From Microseira wollei NIES-4236 (GTDB lineage: Bacteria; Cyanobacteriota; Cyanobacteriia; Cyanobacteriales; Aerosakkonemataceae), in contig NZ_BLAY01000062.1 of the NCBI RefSeq assembly GCF_020521235.1, positions 1 through 51,404 on the forward strand: a stretch of 51,404 nt of DNA, written 5' to 3'. Positions 24,466 through 32,567 of this stretch are shown one piece after another (the stretch's first letter is position 1; each line of letters opens with the position of its first letter). The translations under genes were made by a program, and so were the position numbers. The notes beneath the pieces were generated by a model. The model was given only the letters and a program-made list of their open reading frames with translations, was not told where the DNA came from and made no database searches.

Positions 24466-24658
24466 TAGCTCATGGCTGGCTAATGGTTAATGGAAGGATA
24501 TTAGTGTTGTGAGCTTCACATCTCCCAATTAGCAATTAGCAATTAGCCAGCCAGCCATTTTTTCCTATCACCTTTGTTTTTTTGCGTAAGTTTTGTAGCC
24601 ATTAGCAATTAGCCATTAGCCATTAGCCATTAGCCATTAGCCATTAGCAACTTGGGTT
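24466..24658. repeat. Dense ATTAGCAATTAGC / CATTAGC repeat block ending in an M-family terminus
   Basis: Seven or so tandem CATTAGC/AATTAGC words end at ATTAGCAACTTGGGTTATT, which is an M-family element end. The left end is degenerate. This end overlaps the last codons and the stop of the histidine kinase gene on the minus strand. Confidence 0.7.
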
Positions 24659-25996
24659 ATTAGGAGAAACACAAGGCAATCGAATTGTGAAGGTGCTACC
24701 TTTGCCTAATTCGCTTTGCACTTGGATGCTACCTCCATGTGCTTGAACGATCGCTTGTGCGATCGCTAATCCCAATCCCGATCCGCCGGTGTGGCGAGAT
24801 CGATCGCTATTGACGCGATAAAACCGATCGAAAATTCGCTTTTGATCTGCGTTGGGTATGCCAATTCCTGTGTCTTGAACTTGAATGAATGCTTCGCGAT
24901 CGCTGCGTTCTAAAATAACAGTAACTTTTCCACCCGATGGGGTATATTGAATGGCATTTACGATTAAATTAGCAACCAAACGATAAAGCTGATCGGCATT
25001 GCCTAAAACCTTGAGTGGTGTTGTTACCCGGATGTCGGATTTCAGATGGACTTGGTGTGCGATCGCTAATGCTGCTAATTCTTCTATTAAATCGCTTACC
25101 AAATCGTTCAAACAACAGATTTGGCGTCGCGCGGAGGCAGATTGTTTATCCATCCGCGATAGCAGCAATAAATCGGCAACTAACTGGGTCAGGCGTTTAT
25201 TTTGACGTTCGATTGTTTCTAGGATTTCTCGCGCTTCTTTTTCATCTACATGCATTAATGCCGATTCTACAGTTGCCTGAGTTGCTGCTAAAGGCGTTCG
25301 CAATTCGTGAGCAGCATCGGCGGTAAATTGTTCGATTTGTCGGTAAGATTTGTAAATTGGTTGCATCGCTAACCCAGCTAACCACCAACTAGCAACACCT
25401 ACCAAAATTAAAGAGATTGGCAAGCCAATTTTTAAAGACCATTTGACTATATTCAAATAATCTTCAAAGTCTTTGAGACTGCGCCCGACTTGGAAGTAAC
25501 CCCAATTTTGGTAAGTTTTAGTGTGCAGATGAACAGAAATTTGGTGATAGATGTTGCCTTGGCTATCGGTGAGAGTTTGCCAAGTTTCTGGGTTAAATTT
25601 TTGGGGTATTCCTTCTGGATAAGCGCCGGCGATCGCGATCAATCGTCCCGATATATCAAATAATCGAATATAGTAGTGACCTTGGTTAATGGCGCTGAGG
25701 GTATGGCGGGAAGAATTGGATGGTGATTTAACGCAGCTAACCCCAACCATACAGAGATTTGGTAACAGTTCGCTCACCATTGGTTCTAAGCGTCCGGGTT
25801 GCTTTAATTTTAGTTCCAAACTGTCGTGTAGCGTCCCCGCGACTGATTCTAATTCATTGTCTATAGCTACCCAATGAGCGTGGGCAATCGCGTGATAAAC
25901 CCCAAACCCCAACAAGCTTAAAATCAAACCCATCACCCCAGCATAGGAGAAAGCTAACCGCCACCGAGTTTGATTAAACAGCTTATTTTGATTCAT
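24644..25996 (-). CDS. RppB/NrsS-type sensor histidine kinase
   Basis: 450 residues. One membrane segment near 15-35 (LAFSYAGVMGLILSLLGFGV), a periplasmic sensor of about 150 residues, and a second membrane segment near 195-215. Cytoplasmic HisKA with AAHELRTPLAATQATVESAL, N box LIVNAIQYTPSGGK, DTGIGIP and GGSGLGLAIAQAIV. The layout matches the cyanobacterial RppB/NrsS group, whose Synechocystis member responds to nickel and redox state. The periplasmic part contains paired cysteines (LCMVGVSCVKS) that could bind metal or form a disulfide. The cognate regulator is encoded 58 bases upstream. The C-terminal residues NNPSC and the stop come from a miniature-element end, so the native terminus has been replaced. 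Confidence 0.86.
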   Translation of the reverse strand: MNQNKLFNQTRWRLAFSYAGVMGLILSLLGFGVYHAIAHAHWVAIDNELESVAGTLHDSLELKLKQPGRLEPMVSELLPNLCMVGVSCVKSPSNSSRHTLSAINQGHYYIRLFDISGRLIAIAGAYPEGIPQKFNPETWQTLTDSQGNIYHQISVHLHTKTYQNWGYFQVGRSLKDFEDYLNIVKWSLKIGLPISLILVGVASWWLAGLAMQPIYKSYRQIEQFTADAAHELRTPLAATQATVESALMHVDEKEAREILETIERQNKRLTQLVADLLLLSRMDKQSASARRQICCLNDLVSDLIEELAALAIAHQVHLKSDIRVTTPLKVLGNADQLYRLVANLIVNAIQYTPSGGKVTVILERSDREAFIQVQDTGIGIPNADQKRIFDRFYRVNSDRSRHTGGSGLGLAIAQAIVQAHGGSIQVQSELGKGSTFTIRLPCVSPNNPSC

Positions 25997-26054
25997 ATTA
26001 TTTGGCTAATTGCTAATTGCTAATTGCTTGGTCATTGGTCTTTGCTATTACCTA

Positions 26055-26759
26055 TTACCAATTACCGATTACCGAATTTAAACGATAGCCGACACCATGC
26101 ACTGTTTCAATTATATTGGCACAGCCAATCGGTTCTAATTTGCGGCGCAGCAGACGCATTTGAGCCGCCACTACATTACTAAAAGTATCTGCACTAGCTT
26201 CCCAAATTTGATTTCTAATTTGCTCGCTGGTGATAATTTGATTGGGATGTTTCATTAAATATTCTAGCAACTGGAATTCTTTATTAGTCAGGGAAATTTC
26301 TGGTTTTTCACCATTTTTATTCTGAGAATAAACCGTGCGAGTGCCGTAGTCGAGAGTGAGGTTGCCTACCTGTAACTGTGGGGGTTGGATTTGAGGCGAT
26401 CGCCGCTGCAATGCTCTCAACCTTGCCAGCAATTCTGCCATACCAAAAGGCTTGACTAAATAATCATCTGCCCCCGCATCCAGTCCGGTTACTTTATCTT
26501 CCATTCGATCTTTTGCGGTTAGCATCAATACGGGTAGCGGATTATTTTTAGCACGCAAGCGACCCAACAATTCTAATCCGGATATCCCTGGCAATAACCA
26601 ATCAAAAATAGCCACGGTATACTGGGTCCACTGGTTTTCTAGAAAGTTCCAAGCTTCATTTCCATTACTTACCCAGTCAACGATATATTTTTCCCGTTCC
26701 AAGGTTCGCTTAATCGCTTTTCCTAAATCTGGTTCATCTTCAACTAGCAGCACTCGCAT
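26055..26759 (-). CDS. RppA/NrsR-type OmpR-family response regulator
   Basis: 234 residues. Receiver with LLVEDEPDLG, acceptor in VAIFDWLLPGISG, LMLTAKD and VKPFGMAE; winged-helix output domain with SLTNKEFQLLEYLMKHPNQI and TVHGVGYRL. FDWLLP in place of the usual DLMLP is characteristic of the RppA group. It lies just upstream of the RppB-type kinase on the same strand and is its obvious partner. The last residues (SVIGNW) are a translation of the ATTACC dispersed repeat that fills the spacer to the kinase, so the C-terminus is extended by repeat sequence. It likely controls the adjacent metal-type genes. Confidence 0.9.
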   Translation of the reverse strand: MRVLLVEDEPDLGKAIKRTLEREKYIVDWVSNGNEAWNFLENQWTQYTVAIFDWLLPGISGLELLGRLRAKNNPLPVLMLTAKDRMEDKVTGLDAGADDYLVKPFGMAELLARLRALQRRSPQIQPPQLQVGNLTLDYGTRTVYSQNKNGEKPEISLTNKEFQLLEYLMKHPNQIITSEQIRNQIWEASADTFSNVVAAQMRLLRRKLEPIGCANIIETVHGVGYRLNSVIGNW

Positions 26760-26774
26760 AAGAGTAATCTATCA

Positions 26775-27248
26775 TCAATAAGTTTGAATGCGAACGGTTC
26801 CCAGGGGAATTTCTTGATTCATTCCAGGGATTGTGCCATAAACTGGGTATAACCAAGTAAAGCCGTTATACATTGGAGTCCGAACGCCATTCATATTAAT
26901 TGATAGGATGGTTTCAGCCGGTACGGGTTGGGAAAAAACAACCGTAGCCTTTTTGTTATTGATAGAAACTTGGGCATCAATTCTGTTATCCGATTGATTG
27001 GTTACTTCAATTCCATTGCGGATTTTAATGCCATCTGGTAGAGCAATTGAAAGTGATGAAAGGGCAGCTCCTTGCACGTGAATTTCAAAATGATGAGTCG
27101 GATTTGGGAAGCGAGCGTTATTAGGATGTGCGCCGCTATGGATAATGTGAGTAACTTTGAGATCCCAGTGACTTTTTGTTGCATGAACTGCTGGAATCGC
27201 CGAAGCGATCGCCAGGATAGATCCCGCCATGTAAATTAGCTTTTTCAT
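26775..27248 (-). CDS. Secreted DUF2808 protein
   Basis: 157 residues with a clear signal peptide (MKKLIYMAGSILAIASAIPA, cleavage after VHA). The mature domain contains HFEIHVQGAALSSLSIALPD, ALPDGIKI, VVFSQPVPAETILSINMNG and TWLYPVYGTIPG, as in the cyanobacterial DUF2808 family of small exported proteins found near RppA/RppB-type systems. Molecular function unknown. It lies 15 bases upstream of the response regulator and is probably co-transcribed with the two-component pair. Confidence 0.82.
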   Translation of the reverse strand: MKKLIYMAGSILAIASAIPAVHATKSHWDLKVTHIIHSGAHPNNARFPNPTHHFEIHVQGAALSSLSIALPDGIKIRNGIEVTNQSDNRIDAQVSINNKKATVVFSQPVPAETILSINMNGVRTPMYNGFTWLYPVYGTIPGMNQEIPLGTVRIQTY

Positions 27249-27383
27249 GGTATTTTCTTATTAAAAAACTTATTTTTTCTTTACTACTAACTACGTTAAC
27301 AAGCAATTGTGAAATCAAGATGAAATATTTAGGGCTAAGTCATAAATTTATCGGAGCGAGAAACTCTCGCTCCTACTTTATAA

Positions 27384-27502
27384 TACCAAATCCGGTTTGC
27401 TCGCCCCCCTTATTTTATAGCCCGCGTAGGCGGGCGAGAGTTTGTGTAGCCCCACCCTTAAGGGTGAGGGTTAAAAAGGCGGTGTTGGAAGCGGATTTGG
27501 TA
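27384..27502. mobile_element. TNA-family miniature element, 119 bp
   Basis: Ends TACCAAATCCGG and GCGGATTTGGTA; flanked by TAA on each side, a 3-bp target duplication. It contains GAGAGTTTGTGTAGCC and a palindromic CACCCTTAAGGGTG. It shares ends with the copy inside the efflux-adaptor gene at 30906-31022, whose duplication is TGA. A TNA target matches what is known of the IS1031-like branch of the IS5 family. Confidence 0.82.
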
Positions 27503-27515
27503 TAACTGGGCAAAG

Positions 27516-28400
27516 TTACTGAACAACATTCACCCAAAAATCAGCGGTGACAATTTTACCATTGCGGTTGAATTGTCCCCAGAGTTTATATATCCCTGCT
27601 TGAGGAAAGCTGGTGATAAACTGCACTTGATTGGCAGGACTATCTTTTACAGCATGGGCGTGAATATAATCGGCTTTAGTCAATGGGGATGACTGTTTGA
27701 CGATAACTAAATGTCCTTTCTCACCCAAGTAAGGCTGTAAATCTGCAATGGGTTGGTTGTTAGAAGTCTGTTGTAAGTTAAATATTAGAGTGACTTCTTT
27801 ACCCACTTTGGGTTGCGGTTGAGAAAGCAAAAAATTGACTTTGGTATCCCCAAAGGTTTTGCTGCGATTAAAGTTAACGATGGGTGTGGCTGGACTGTTT
27901 CCAGGGACTTGCGCTTTTAGAACCGAAATTTGTTCTGATTGTCCAGAGGGTTTATAGTCGCTGAAAATAGTGTAATTTCCTGGTTGGGGAAACTTGGCAT
28001 CGACTGCAAAATGTCCGTTGGTTTTGTAAGTGGGATGAAGGTGATCGAAAACCTGCAAATCATCGCTGACAACTATTAGGTGCATCAGCTTTTCTTGAAA
28101 GGTGTCAAATTTAGATATCCCATTCCCAGCCTTGTCTTGAATATCAATTCCCAACGTCACATTTTGATTCGCAGCAATTGTTTTTGGAACGGTAAGTTTA
28201 GCCTGGGAACTTGCGGTTATTTGCCCTTGTTCTTGATGGTGGTGGTTGTGACTATTTTCTCCCATTCCCATGTGATGTTCGTGGGAATGATGAGTTTCCT
28301 GTGTGGGTTGCATTTTTGGGCTACGGGCAATAGCTACTGCGGTAACGGCGCTACCTGCTAGTAGGCCAATCATACCGTAAAGCGCTAATTTTTTATTCAT
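27516..28400 (-). CDS. His-rich exported metal-binding protein
   Basis: 294 residues. The N-terminal hydrophobic segment LALYGMIGLLAGSAVTAVAI is a signal or anchor. A strongly His- and Met-rich stretch follows (THHSHEHHMGMGENSHNHHH), then two beta-rich domains with FDHLHPTYKTNGHFAVDAKF and DYIHAHAV. Histidine clusters of this kind bind Ni, Cu, Co or Zn in the periplasm. It sits 12 bases after the lipoprotein gene, in the block with the efflux adaptor and an RppA/RppB-type pair, so a role in metal buffering or delivery to the exporter is a reasonable inference. The metal cannot be named from sequence. Confidence 0.75.
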   Translation of the reverse strand: MNKKLALYGMIGLLAGSAVTAVAIARSPKMQPTQETHHSHEHHMGMGENSHNHHHQEQGQITASSQAKLTVPKTIAANQNVTLGIDIQDKAGNGISKFDTFQEKLMHLIVVSDDLQVFDHLHPTYKTNGHFAVDAKFPQPGNYTIFSDYKPSGQSEQISVLKAQVPGNSPATPIVNFNRSKTFGDTKVNFLLSQPQPKVGKEVTLIFNLQQTSNNQPIADLQPYLGEKGHLVIVKQSSPLTKADYIHAHAVKDSPANQVQFITSFPQAGIYKLWGQFNRNGKIVTADFWVNVVQ

Positions 28401-28412
28401 AATTCTGCCACT

Positions 28413-28874
28413 TTATTGATTGAAAGAAAACCTACCGTTAACTTTTTCTCCCCCAATATCTGCTGTGATTTTAACTTGATATTGACCCGCTGCTTTTTGG
28501 GGAAGCACAACAGCGTAATGTTTGCCCTCTGCATCGTATTTCATATCTAAATTTTTCGGCGTTCCATCTGGTAATTGAACTTGAGCTGTTACTTTAGCAT
28601 TAGGAACTGTTTCGTGAGCTTCGCCTTTTAGTAAATAAAAATCTAGGTGCGTTCCGCTGTCTTCTTTTTCAGCTACAAACTCTAAATGGTAAGCACCTGT
28701 TTCAACTACTTGACCGATTTTTGAGGATTTGAAAACCTGTGATTTTGTAGCGGTTTCGGCGGTAGTTACTGCTGAGGTGTTGGTTGAAGTTGTAGAAGAT
28801 GTGTTGTTACTACAAGCTGCTAAGAACAGGACACTACCGATAACCAACAAGTTTGATTTGAGGGACCGCATCAT
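28413..28874 (-). CDS. Exported lipoprotein
   Basis: 153 residues. Lipoprotein signal with lipobox LAAC (Cys 21) after LLVIGSVLF, followed by a Ser/Thr-rich linker. The mature domain is beta-rich (VVETGAYHLEFVAEKEDSGT, KVTAQVQLPDGTPKNLDMKY, AAGQYQVKITADIGGEKVNG), the pattern of small immunoglobulin-like periplasmic domains such as FixH/YtkA types. The downstream gene for the His-rich protein begins 12 bases later, so the two are almost certainly one operon. It probably assists metal handling at the membrane; this is inferred from neighbours only. Confidence 0.75.
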   Translation of the reverse strand: MMRSLKSNLLVIGSVLFLAACSNNTSSTTSTNTSAVTTAETATKSQVFKSSKIGQVVETGAYHLEFVAEKEDSGTHLDFYLLKGEAHETVPNAKVTAQVQLPDGTPKNLDMKYDAEGKHYAVVLPQKAAGQYQVKITADIGGEKVNGRFSFNQ

Positions 28875-28942
28875 TTTTTTTCCTTGTATCCACTGAAAAA
28901 CGCACTTTGTTTTATAGTCCTCTTGAGAGGACTTCCGCTATC

Positions 28943-28963
28943 AGCCAGAGAATTTATTCTCTG
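28943..28963. terminator. Hairpin between adaptor and lipoprotein genes
   Basis: CCAGAGAA-TTTA-TTCTCTGG, a perfect 8-bp stem in the 130-base gap between the adaptor stop and the lipoprotein start. It may be a processing site or an attenuating hairpin inside the operon, since no T-run follows on the minus strand. Confidence 0.5.
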
Positions 28964-29004
28964 GCGGGTAATTGATTGGCGCAACAGCACTGAGCATGGC
29001 AATT

Positions 29005-31179
29005 TTATATTTTAGACTTTACATCATGGTGAGGTTCTTGATGCTCACCTCCTACACCTGAACGAGATAGAGTTGGATGTTTAGAATTTTGTATTTCATA
29101 GGTAGAAATGTCGGATTCGATATAAGCGATCGCCACCGGATTTTGCTTCCCACGACGACTCGCCCAAACAGTACCTGCCCAAAATGTGCCACATGCGATC
29201 GCACCCCCAAGTGGTATAAATGACCACCAAGGTAGACCATTTTGGATAGAAGAATTTACTTTTTTCTCCCCTGCTCCTCCGCTCCCATGCTCCCCTGCTT
29301 TACTACCACCGCGCAACGATTGGGCATAAAGTTGAGTCGCCCGCTGGGTAACAATTAAATCTCCCTCAAATAACCCAGTTTTAACTTCAACCATATCCCC
29401 AGAAGTTTGACCCAAATTTACTTCAACGGGTTGATAAGCATTGCCATTTTGGAGATACACAATTTTTTTGCCATTCCCATCAACAATTGCTGAGTTAGGA
29501 ATCGCCAAAATTGCACTGTTTGTAGTATCTGTTAAAACTTCTAATTCGGCAAACATCCCCGGTTTTAGCACGTTGCTATAGTTTTCCAATTCGGCTTTTA
29601 CCGGCACGACTCGTGTTTCTCCTTCTACAACAGAACCAATAACGGTTATTTTACCGCTCAATGTTTGGTTGGGCAAACTAGCAACATTCACGCTGACTTT
29701 TTGACCTTTCTTGACTTTGTATAAATCTTTTTCATAAATATTAGCACTGGCAAAAACCCGACTGTCATTGACAATTGTCATTAACTTGCCCCCGGCATCT
29801 TGAAATGATTGACCCAAAGTCACTTCTCGCTCGGCAACTTTGCCAGCAATGGGAGCCGTTACCGTTACCAATCCTTTCCCATTAGCTTTTGTTCCTAATT
29901 GTTGCAGCCGAGTTTGATAAGCCTCGTTACTTAAATTGAGCCGCGATTTTGCCACTTCAACCCCAGAGGTAGCGCGTTTTAATTCCGCTTCTGCTTCTAA
30001 AACTTCGCGCCGACTCAGCGCTTTTGTAAGTAAAGCTTTTGCTTCTGCCAATTTACTTTCTGATTCCCGCAAATCCCGCCAAGGTAAATCTACTTCAGCG
30101 CGTTTCACTTCAGTTTCAGCTTGGATAACTTCTGGGCGTCCGAGTGCCTTAGCAAGAGATGCTTTCGCTGCTGCTAAATGCGCCCCAGATTCTAGCATTT
30201 GCCGGCGCGGTAACGCTCCTTGTGCCACTAATTCTCGCTCTCGATCGTACTGTTCCTGAGCCACAGCTAATTCTGTTTTCGCTCTGGCGATTTCTGCTTC
30301 CGAAATTCGCAACTGACGCTGATAGTTTTCTTGGGCAACTGTTAAAACAGCTTTTTGATTTACTAGCTCTCGATCTCGGTCATATTGTTTTTGAGCGGCT
30401 GCGAGTTGGCTTGTCGCTTGCGCTATTTCCGAGGCGGCGATTGTTTGCTGACGCCCGTAGTTTTCTTGAGCGAGTTTTAAGTTGGCTTGTGCTTGTTGTA
30501 AAGAGGCGATCGCTTCTGCCCTTTTCTCCTCGGAATTAACCCGCAATTCCACCAACTCGGGTGCAGCGATAACCGCAATGGTTTGACCCGCTTTTACATT
30601 AGCACCCGGTTCTACCAATAACTCAACAACTTTCCCTGGAATCGGTGCAGTAACTTCAACTTTTTGACTGGGGAGAGTTTCAATTTGCCCGGTAGTTTTA
30701 ATCCCAATTGCCAGTTGCTGACGAGTGACTGGCTCAACTTTAATCCCCAGTCGTTTGGCGGTTTCGGTATCTACCTGAATTGCATCAGAAACCTGAGTTG
30801 TTTCGCTACCGCTATGAAACTCATCTCCATGTCCAGCGTGGGCTAAAACAGCACTGGGAGTAGTGAGTAAAACCAGACTCAGCAGCGTAGAAGAAACACA
30901 ACTGATACCAAATCCGGCTCGACCACCCCCTTTATTTTTATAGACCGCGCAGGCGGTCTTTGTTTGTGTAGCCGCGACTTCAGTCGTTAGGAATAAAAGG
31001 GGTAATAGAACCGGATTTGCTATGAGCGCCGCCAGAGATGGGAAACGATCTAGCAGATTGCAAATGATTGAGGTAGAGCCAAAAGGCTTTGTTTGTATAG
31101 CGGCACCGTTAACGGTGCCGCTACACAAACAAAGCCGTATGAAGTACGGTTGCAAACCGCTGTAAGAGTTGCTCGTCAT
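29005..31179 (-). CDS. Efflux periplasmic adaptor (HlyD/CusB-like), leader invaded by two miniature elements
   Basis: 724 codons as open. The authentic part starts near residue 90 with SCVSSTLLSLVLLTTPSAVL and AHAGHGDEF, a signal peptide plus His-rich start usual in metal efflux adaptors. Then lipoyl-like half (VTAPIPGKVVELLVEPGANV), a very long coiled-coil hairpin with internally repeated segments (AAAQKQYDRDRELV, AVAQEQYDRERELV), second lipoyl half (VTVTAPIAGKVAEREVTLGQ), beta-barrel, and a C-terminal membrane segment (WWSFIPLGGAIACGTFW) that is unusual for the family. It would bridge an inner-membrane RND pump and an outer-membrane channel; no pump gene is in view. Residues 6-43 and 53-91 are translations of two miniature elements. 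The true start is uncertain because of these insertions; 31179 is the first ATG of the open frame. Confidence 0.8.
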   Translation of the reverse strand: MTSNSYSGLQPYFIRLCLCSGTVNGAAIQTKPFGSTSIICNLLDRFPSLAALIANPVLLPLLFLTTEVAATQTKTACAVYKNKGGGRAGFGISCVSSTLLSLVLLTTPSAVLAHAGHGDEFHSGSETTQVSDAIQVDTETAKRLGIKVEPVTRQQLAIGIKTTGQIETLPSQKVEVTAPIPGKVVELLVEPGANVKAGQTIAVIAAPELVELRVNSEEKRAEAIASLQQAQANLKLAQENYGRQQTIAASEIAQATSQLAAAQKQYDRDRELVNQKAVLTVAQENYQRQLRISEAEIARAKTELAVAQEQYDRERELVAQGALPRRQMLESGAHLAAAKASLAKALGRPEVIQAETEVKRAEVDLPWRDLRESESKLAEAKALLTKALSRREVLEAEAELKRATSGVEVAKSRLNLSNEAYQTRLQQLGTKANGKGLVTVTAPIAGKVAEREVTLGQSFQDAGGKLMTIVNDSRVFASANIYEKDLYKVKKGQKVSVNVASLPNQTLSGKITVIGSVVEGETRVVPVKAELENYSNVLKPGMFAELEVLTDTTNSAILAIPNSAIVDGNGKKIVYLQNGNAYQPVEVNLGQTSGDMVEVKTGLFEGDLIVTQRATQLYAQSLRGGSKAGEHGSGGAGEKKVNSSIQNGLPWWSFIPLGGAIACGTFWAGTVWASRRGKQNPVAIAYIESDISTYEIQNSKHPTLSRSGVGGEHQEPHHDVKSKI
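30906..31022. mobile_element. TNA-family miniature element inside the adaptor gene, in frame
   Basis: 117 bp, ends TACCAAATCCGG and CCGGATTTGCTA, flanked by TGA on both sides (30903-30905 and 31023-31025). Element plus duplication is 120 bp, exactly 40 codons, so the reading frame is kept. Its removal joins LAALI to SCVSSTLL directly. Confidence 0.85.
31053..31162. mobile_element. TA-family palindromic miniature element in the adaptor leader
   Basis: Ends GCAGATTGCAA and TTGCAAACCGCTG, flanked by TA. It has a large central palindrome (AGCGGCACCGTTAACGGTGC) and is related to the copies at 10809 and 15938. The open frame runs through it. Removing it with one TA takes out 112 bp, which changes the frame, so the original start of the adaptor gene may have been elsewhere. 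Confidence 0.75.
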
Positions 31180-31418
31180 CGGTTAAGTACCAACAGAACA
31201 GCTAAAGCAAACCCAGGTAGCTAACGCCAGAAAGCCGCCAGCAACGGCGATCGAGACAGCTGCCCGAAGCGCTTACCCTTCAGTGTTTCATACAGAGATG
31301 AAATTAGGATGAAATTGTGATGAGCGGTGGCGAAAAAATCATCCCCCAGTTGGGCGATCTATTTAGGTGAAGTGGGAGTGGGGAAATCAACTTTATTCTA
31401 AAAGTGTTCCAACAGATT

Positions 31419-31925
31419 ATGAGTACGGGAATAACTATGAAAGCTTTTAGCGATAAAAACGCCACACCGCAACCAACTGGAGATCCTCGGATAAAAAAAC
31501 CCCTACTGCGACGCGGTGCTTCTGGTCCAGCGGTTATAGAACTACAAAAACTCTTACTTCACTACGAGGTATTATCCACTTCCCCCGATGGTTTATTTGA
31601 CAAAAAAGTTGAGGCTGCTGTCAAAGCATTTCAGCACCGCGTTTTCCTCAAAAAAGATGGTATTGTGGGAGCGCTAACTTGGCAAGCACTCTACACGGGA
31701 GTCCCGCTCAATATGCCAACTTTACAGCGCGGCAGTCAGGGTGAGGCTGTTATAACCTTGCAGACTGTTTTACAGGGTGTTAGCTTCTTTCGCGGCGAAA
31801 TTAACGGTAAATTTTGTTTAGATACCGATGCTGCGGTGCGAGCTTTTCAGAAGCGCTACGGACTTGTACCCGATGGCATTGTTGGCCTTTATACTTGGTT
31901 GGCTTTGAGTAAAGTTCCCCATTAG
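31419..31925 (+). CDS. Peptidoglycan-binding protein with two PG_binding_1 repeats
   Basis: 168 residues from ATG 31419; a GTG five codons earlier and an ATG six codons later are also in frame and none has a strong ribosome site. Two repeats of the three-helix peptidoglycan-binding domain: LLRRGASGPAVIELQKLLLH with DGLFDKKVEAAVKAFQ and DGIVGALTWQALYTG, then LQRGSQGEAVITLQTVLQ with NGKFCLDTDAAVRAFQKRYG and DGIVGLYTWLAL. No signal peptide or catalytic domain is seen, so export would need another route. It likely binds the cell wall. It is divergent from the adaptor gene. Confidence 0.85.
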   Translation: MSTGITMKAFSDKNATPQPTGDPRIKKPLLRRGASGPAVIELQKLLLHYEVLSTSPDGLFDKKVEAAVKAFQHRVFLKKDGIVGALTWQALYTGVPLNMPTLQRGSQGEAVITLQTVLQGVSFFRGEINGKFCLDTDAAVRAFQKRYGLVPDGIVGLYTWLALSKVPH

Positions 31926-31977
31926 CCAACATATTCAGATTTAGAGTTGGGTTTCGTTACCTCAACCCAACCTACTA

Positions 31978-32141
31978 ACCCAAGTTGCTAGTTATAACTA
32001 TCGTGGGTTGCACAGCAGAAGCTAATCGCTAATTGCTAATTGCTTATGGGAATATTTTTCGGTTCTACCATTAGCCATTAGCCATTAGCTATTAGCCATT
32101 AGCCATGAGCAGCCCTAAAAAGATAAGTAGCAACTTGCGTT
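31978..32141. mobile_element. M-family miniature element, 164 bp
   Basis: Ends ACCCAAGTTGCTAGTTATAA and AGTAGCAACTTGCGTT; flanked by ACTA on both sides (31974-31977 and 32142-32145), a 4-bp duplication. Interior CTAATTGC and CCATTAGC words. It lies in the gap after the peptidoglycan-binding gene. Confidence 0.83.
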
Positions 32142-32188
32142 ACTAGCATCACGTTCGCTGAATTCACAACTTTGTATATCTGTCAATA

Positions 32189-32464
32189 TTAATTCGACGG
32201 ATTTTCCGGTTGATTTTTATAAAGCGACTCTAACTGTTGACGTGCGTCCTCTACACCGATCGACTTCATCACCAAAAGAGGTTCTTCAATCACGTTACCA
32301 GCCGCATCCAAAAATTCTGGGTGCGGTACCTGCTGGGGACGGCGTCTAGAATTCGAGTTGTACTGATAATCTGTACTGATACTAAGCAAGCTGCGCATGA
32401 GATTGCCGACAGCTAAAAAGGCAATTATCGTGAAAGCCAAAATGTAAAGCAAGTGAAACATCAT
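32189..32464 (-). CDS. DUF2973 small membrane protein
   Basis: 91 residues with a GGAGG ribosome site just upstream. One N-terminal membrane helix (FHLLYILAFTIIAFLAVGNL) is followed by a polar tail with VPHPEFLDAAGNVIEEPLLV and an amphipathic helix. This matches the cyanobacterial DUF2973 family as I know it. Its function is unknown. It follows the DUF2605 gene by about 100 bases on the same strand; the two families are commonly adjacent, which supports both assignments. Confidence 0.78.
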   Translation of the reverse strand: MMFHLLYILAFTIIAFLAVGNLMRSLLSISTDYQYNSNSRRRPQQVPHPEFLDAAGNVIEEPLLVMKSIGVEDARQQLESLYKNQPENPSN

Positions 32465-32567
32465 ATCCTCCTCCGATTCAGATAGTCAACAGCATTAGGT
32501 GAGAAAGTTTTATCAAAAATGAGAGATTTTAACCAAACGTTACAAGCCAGTCTAAGGGTTGGAGGCT

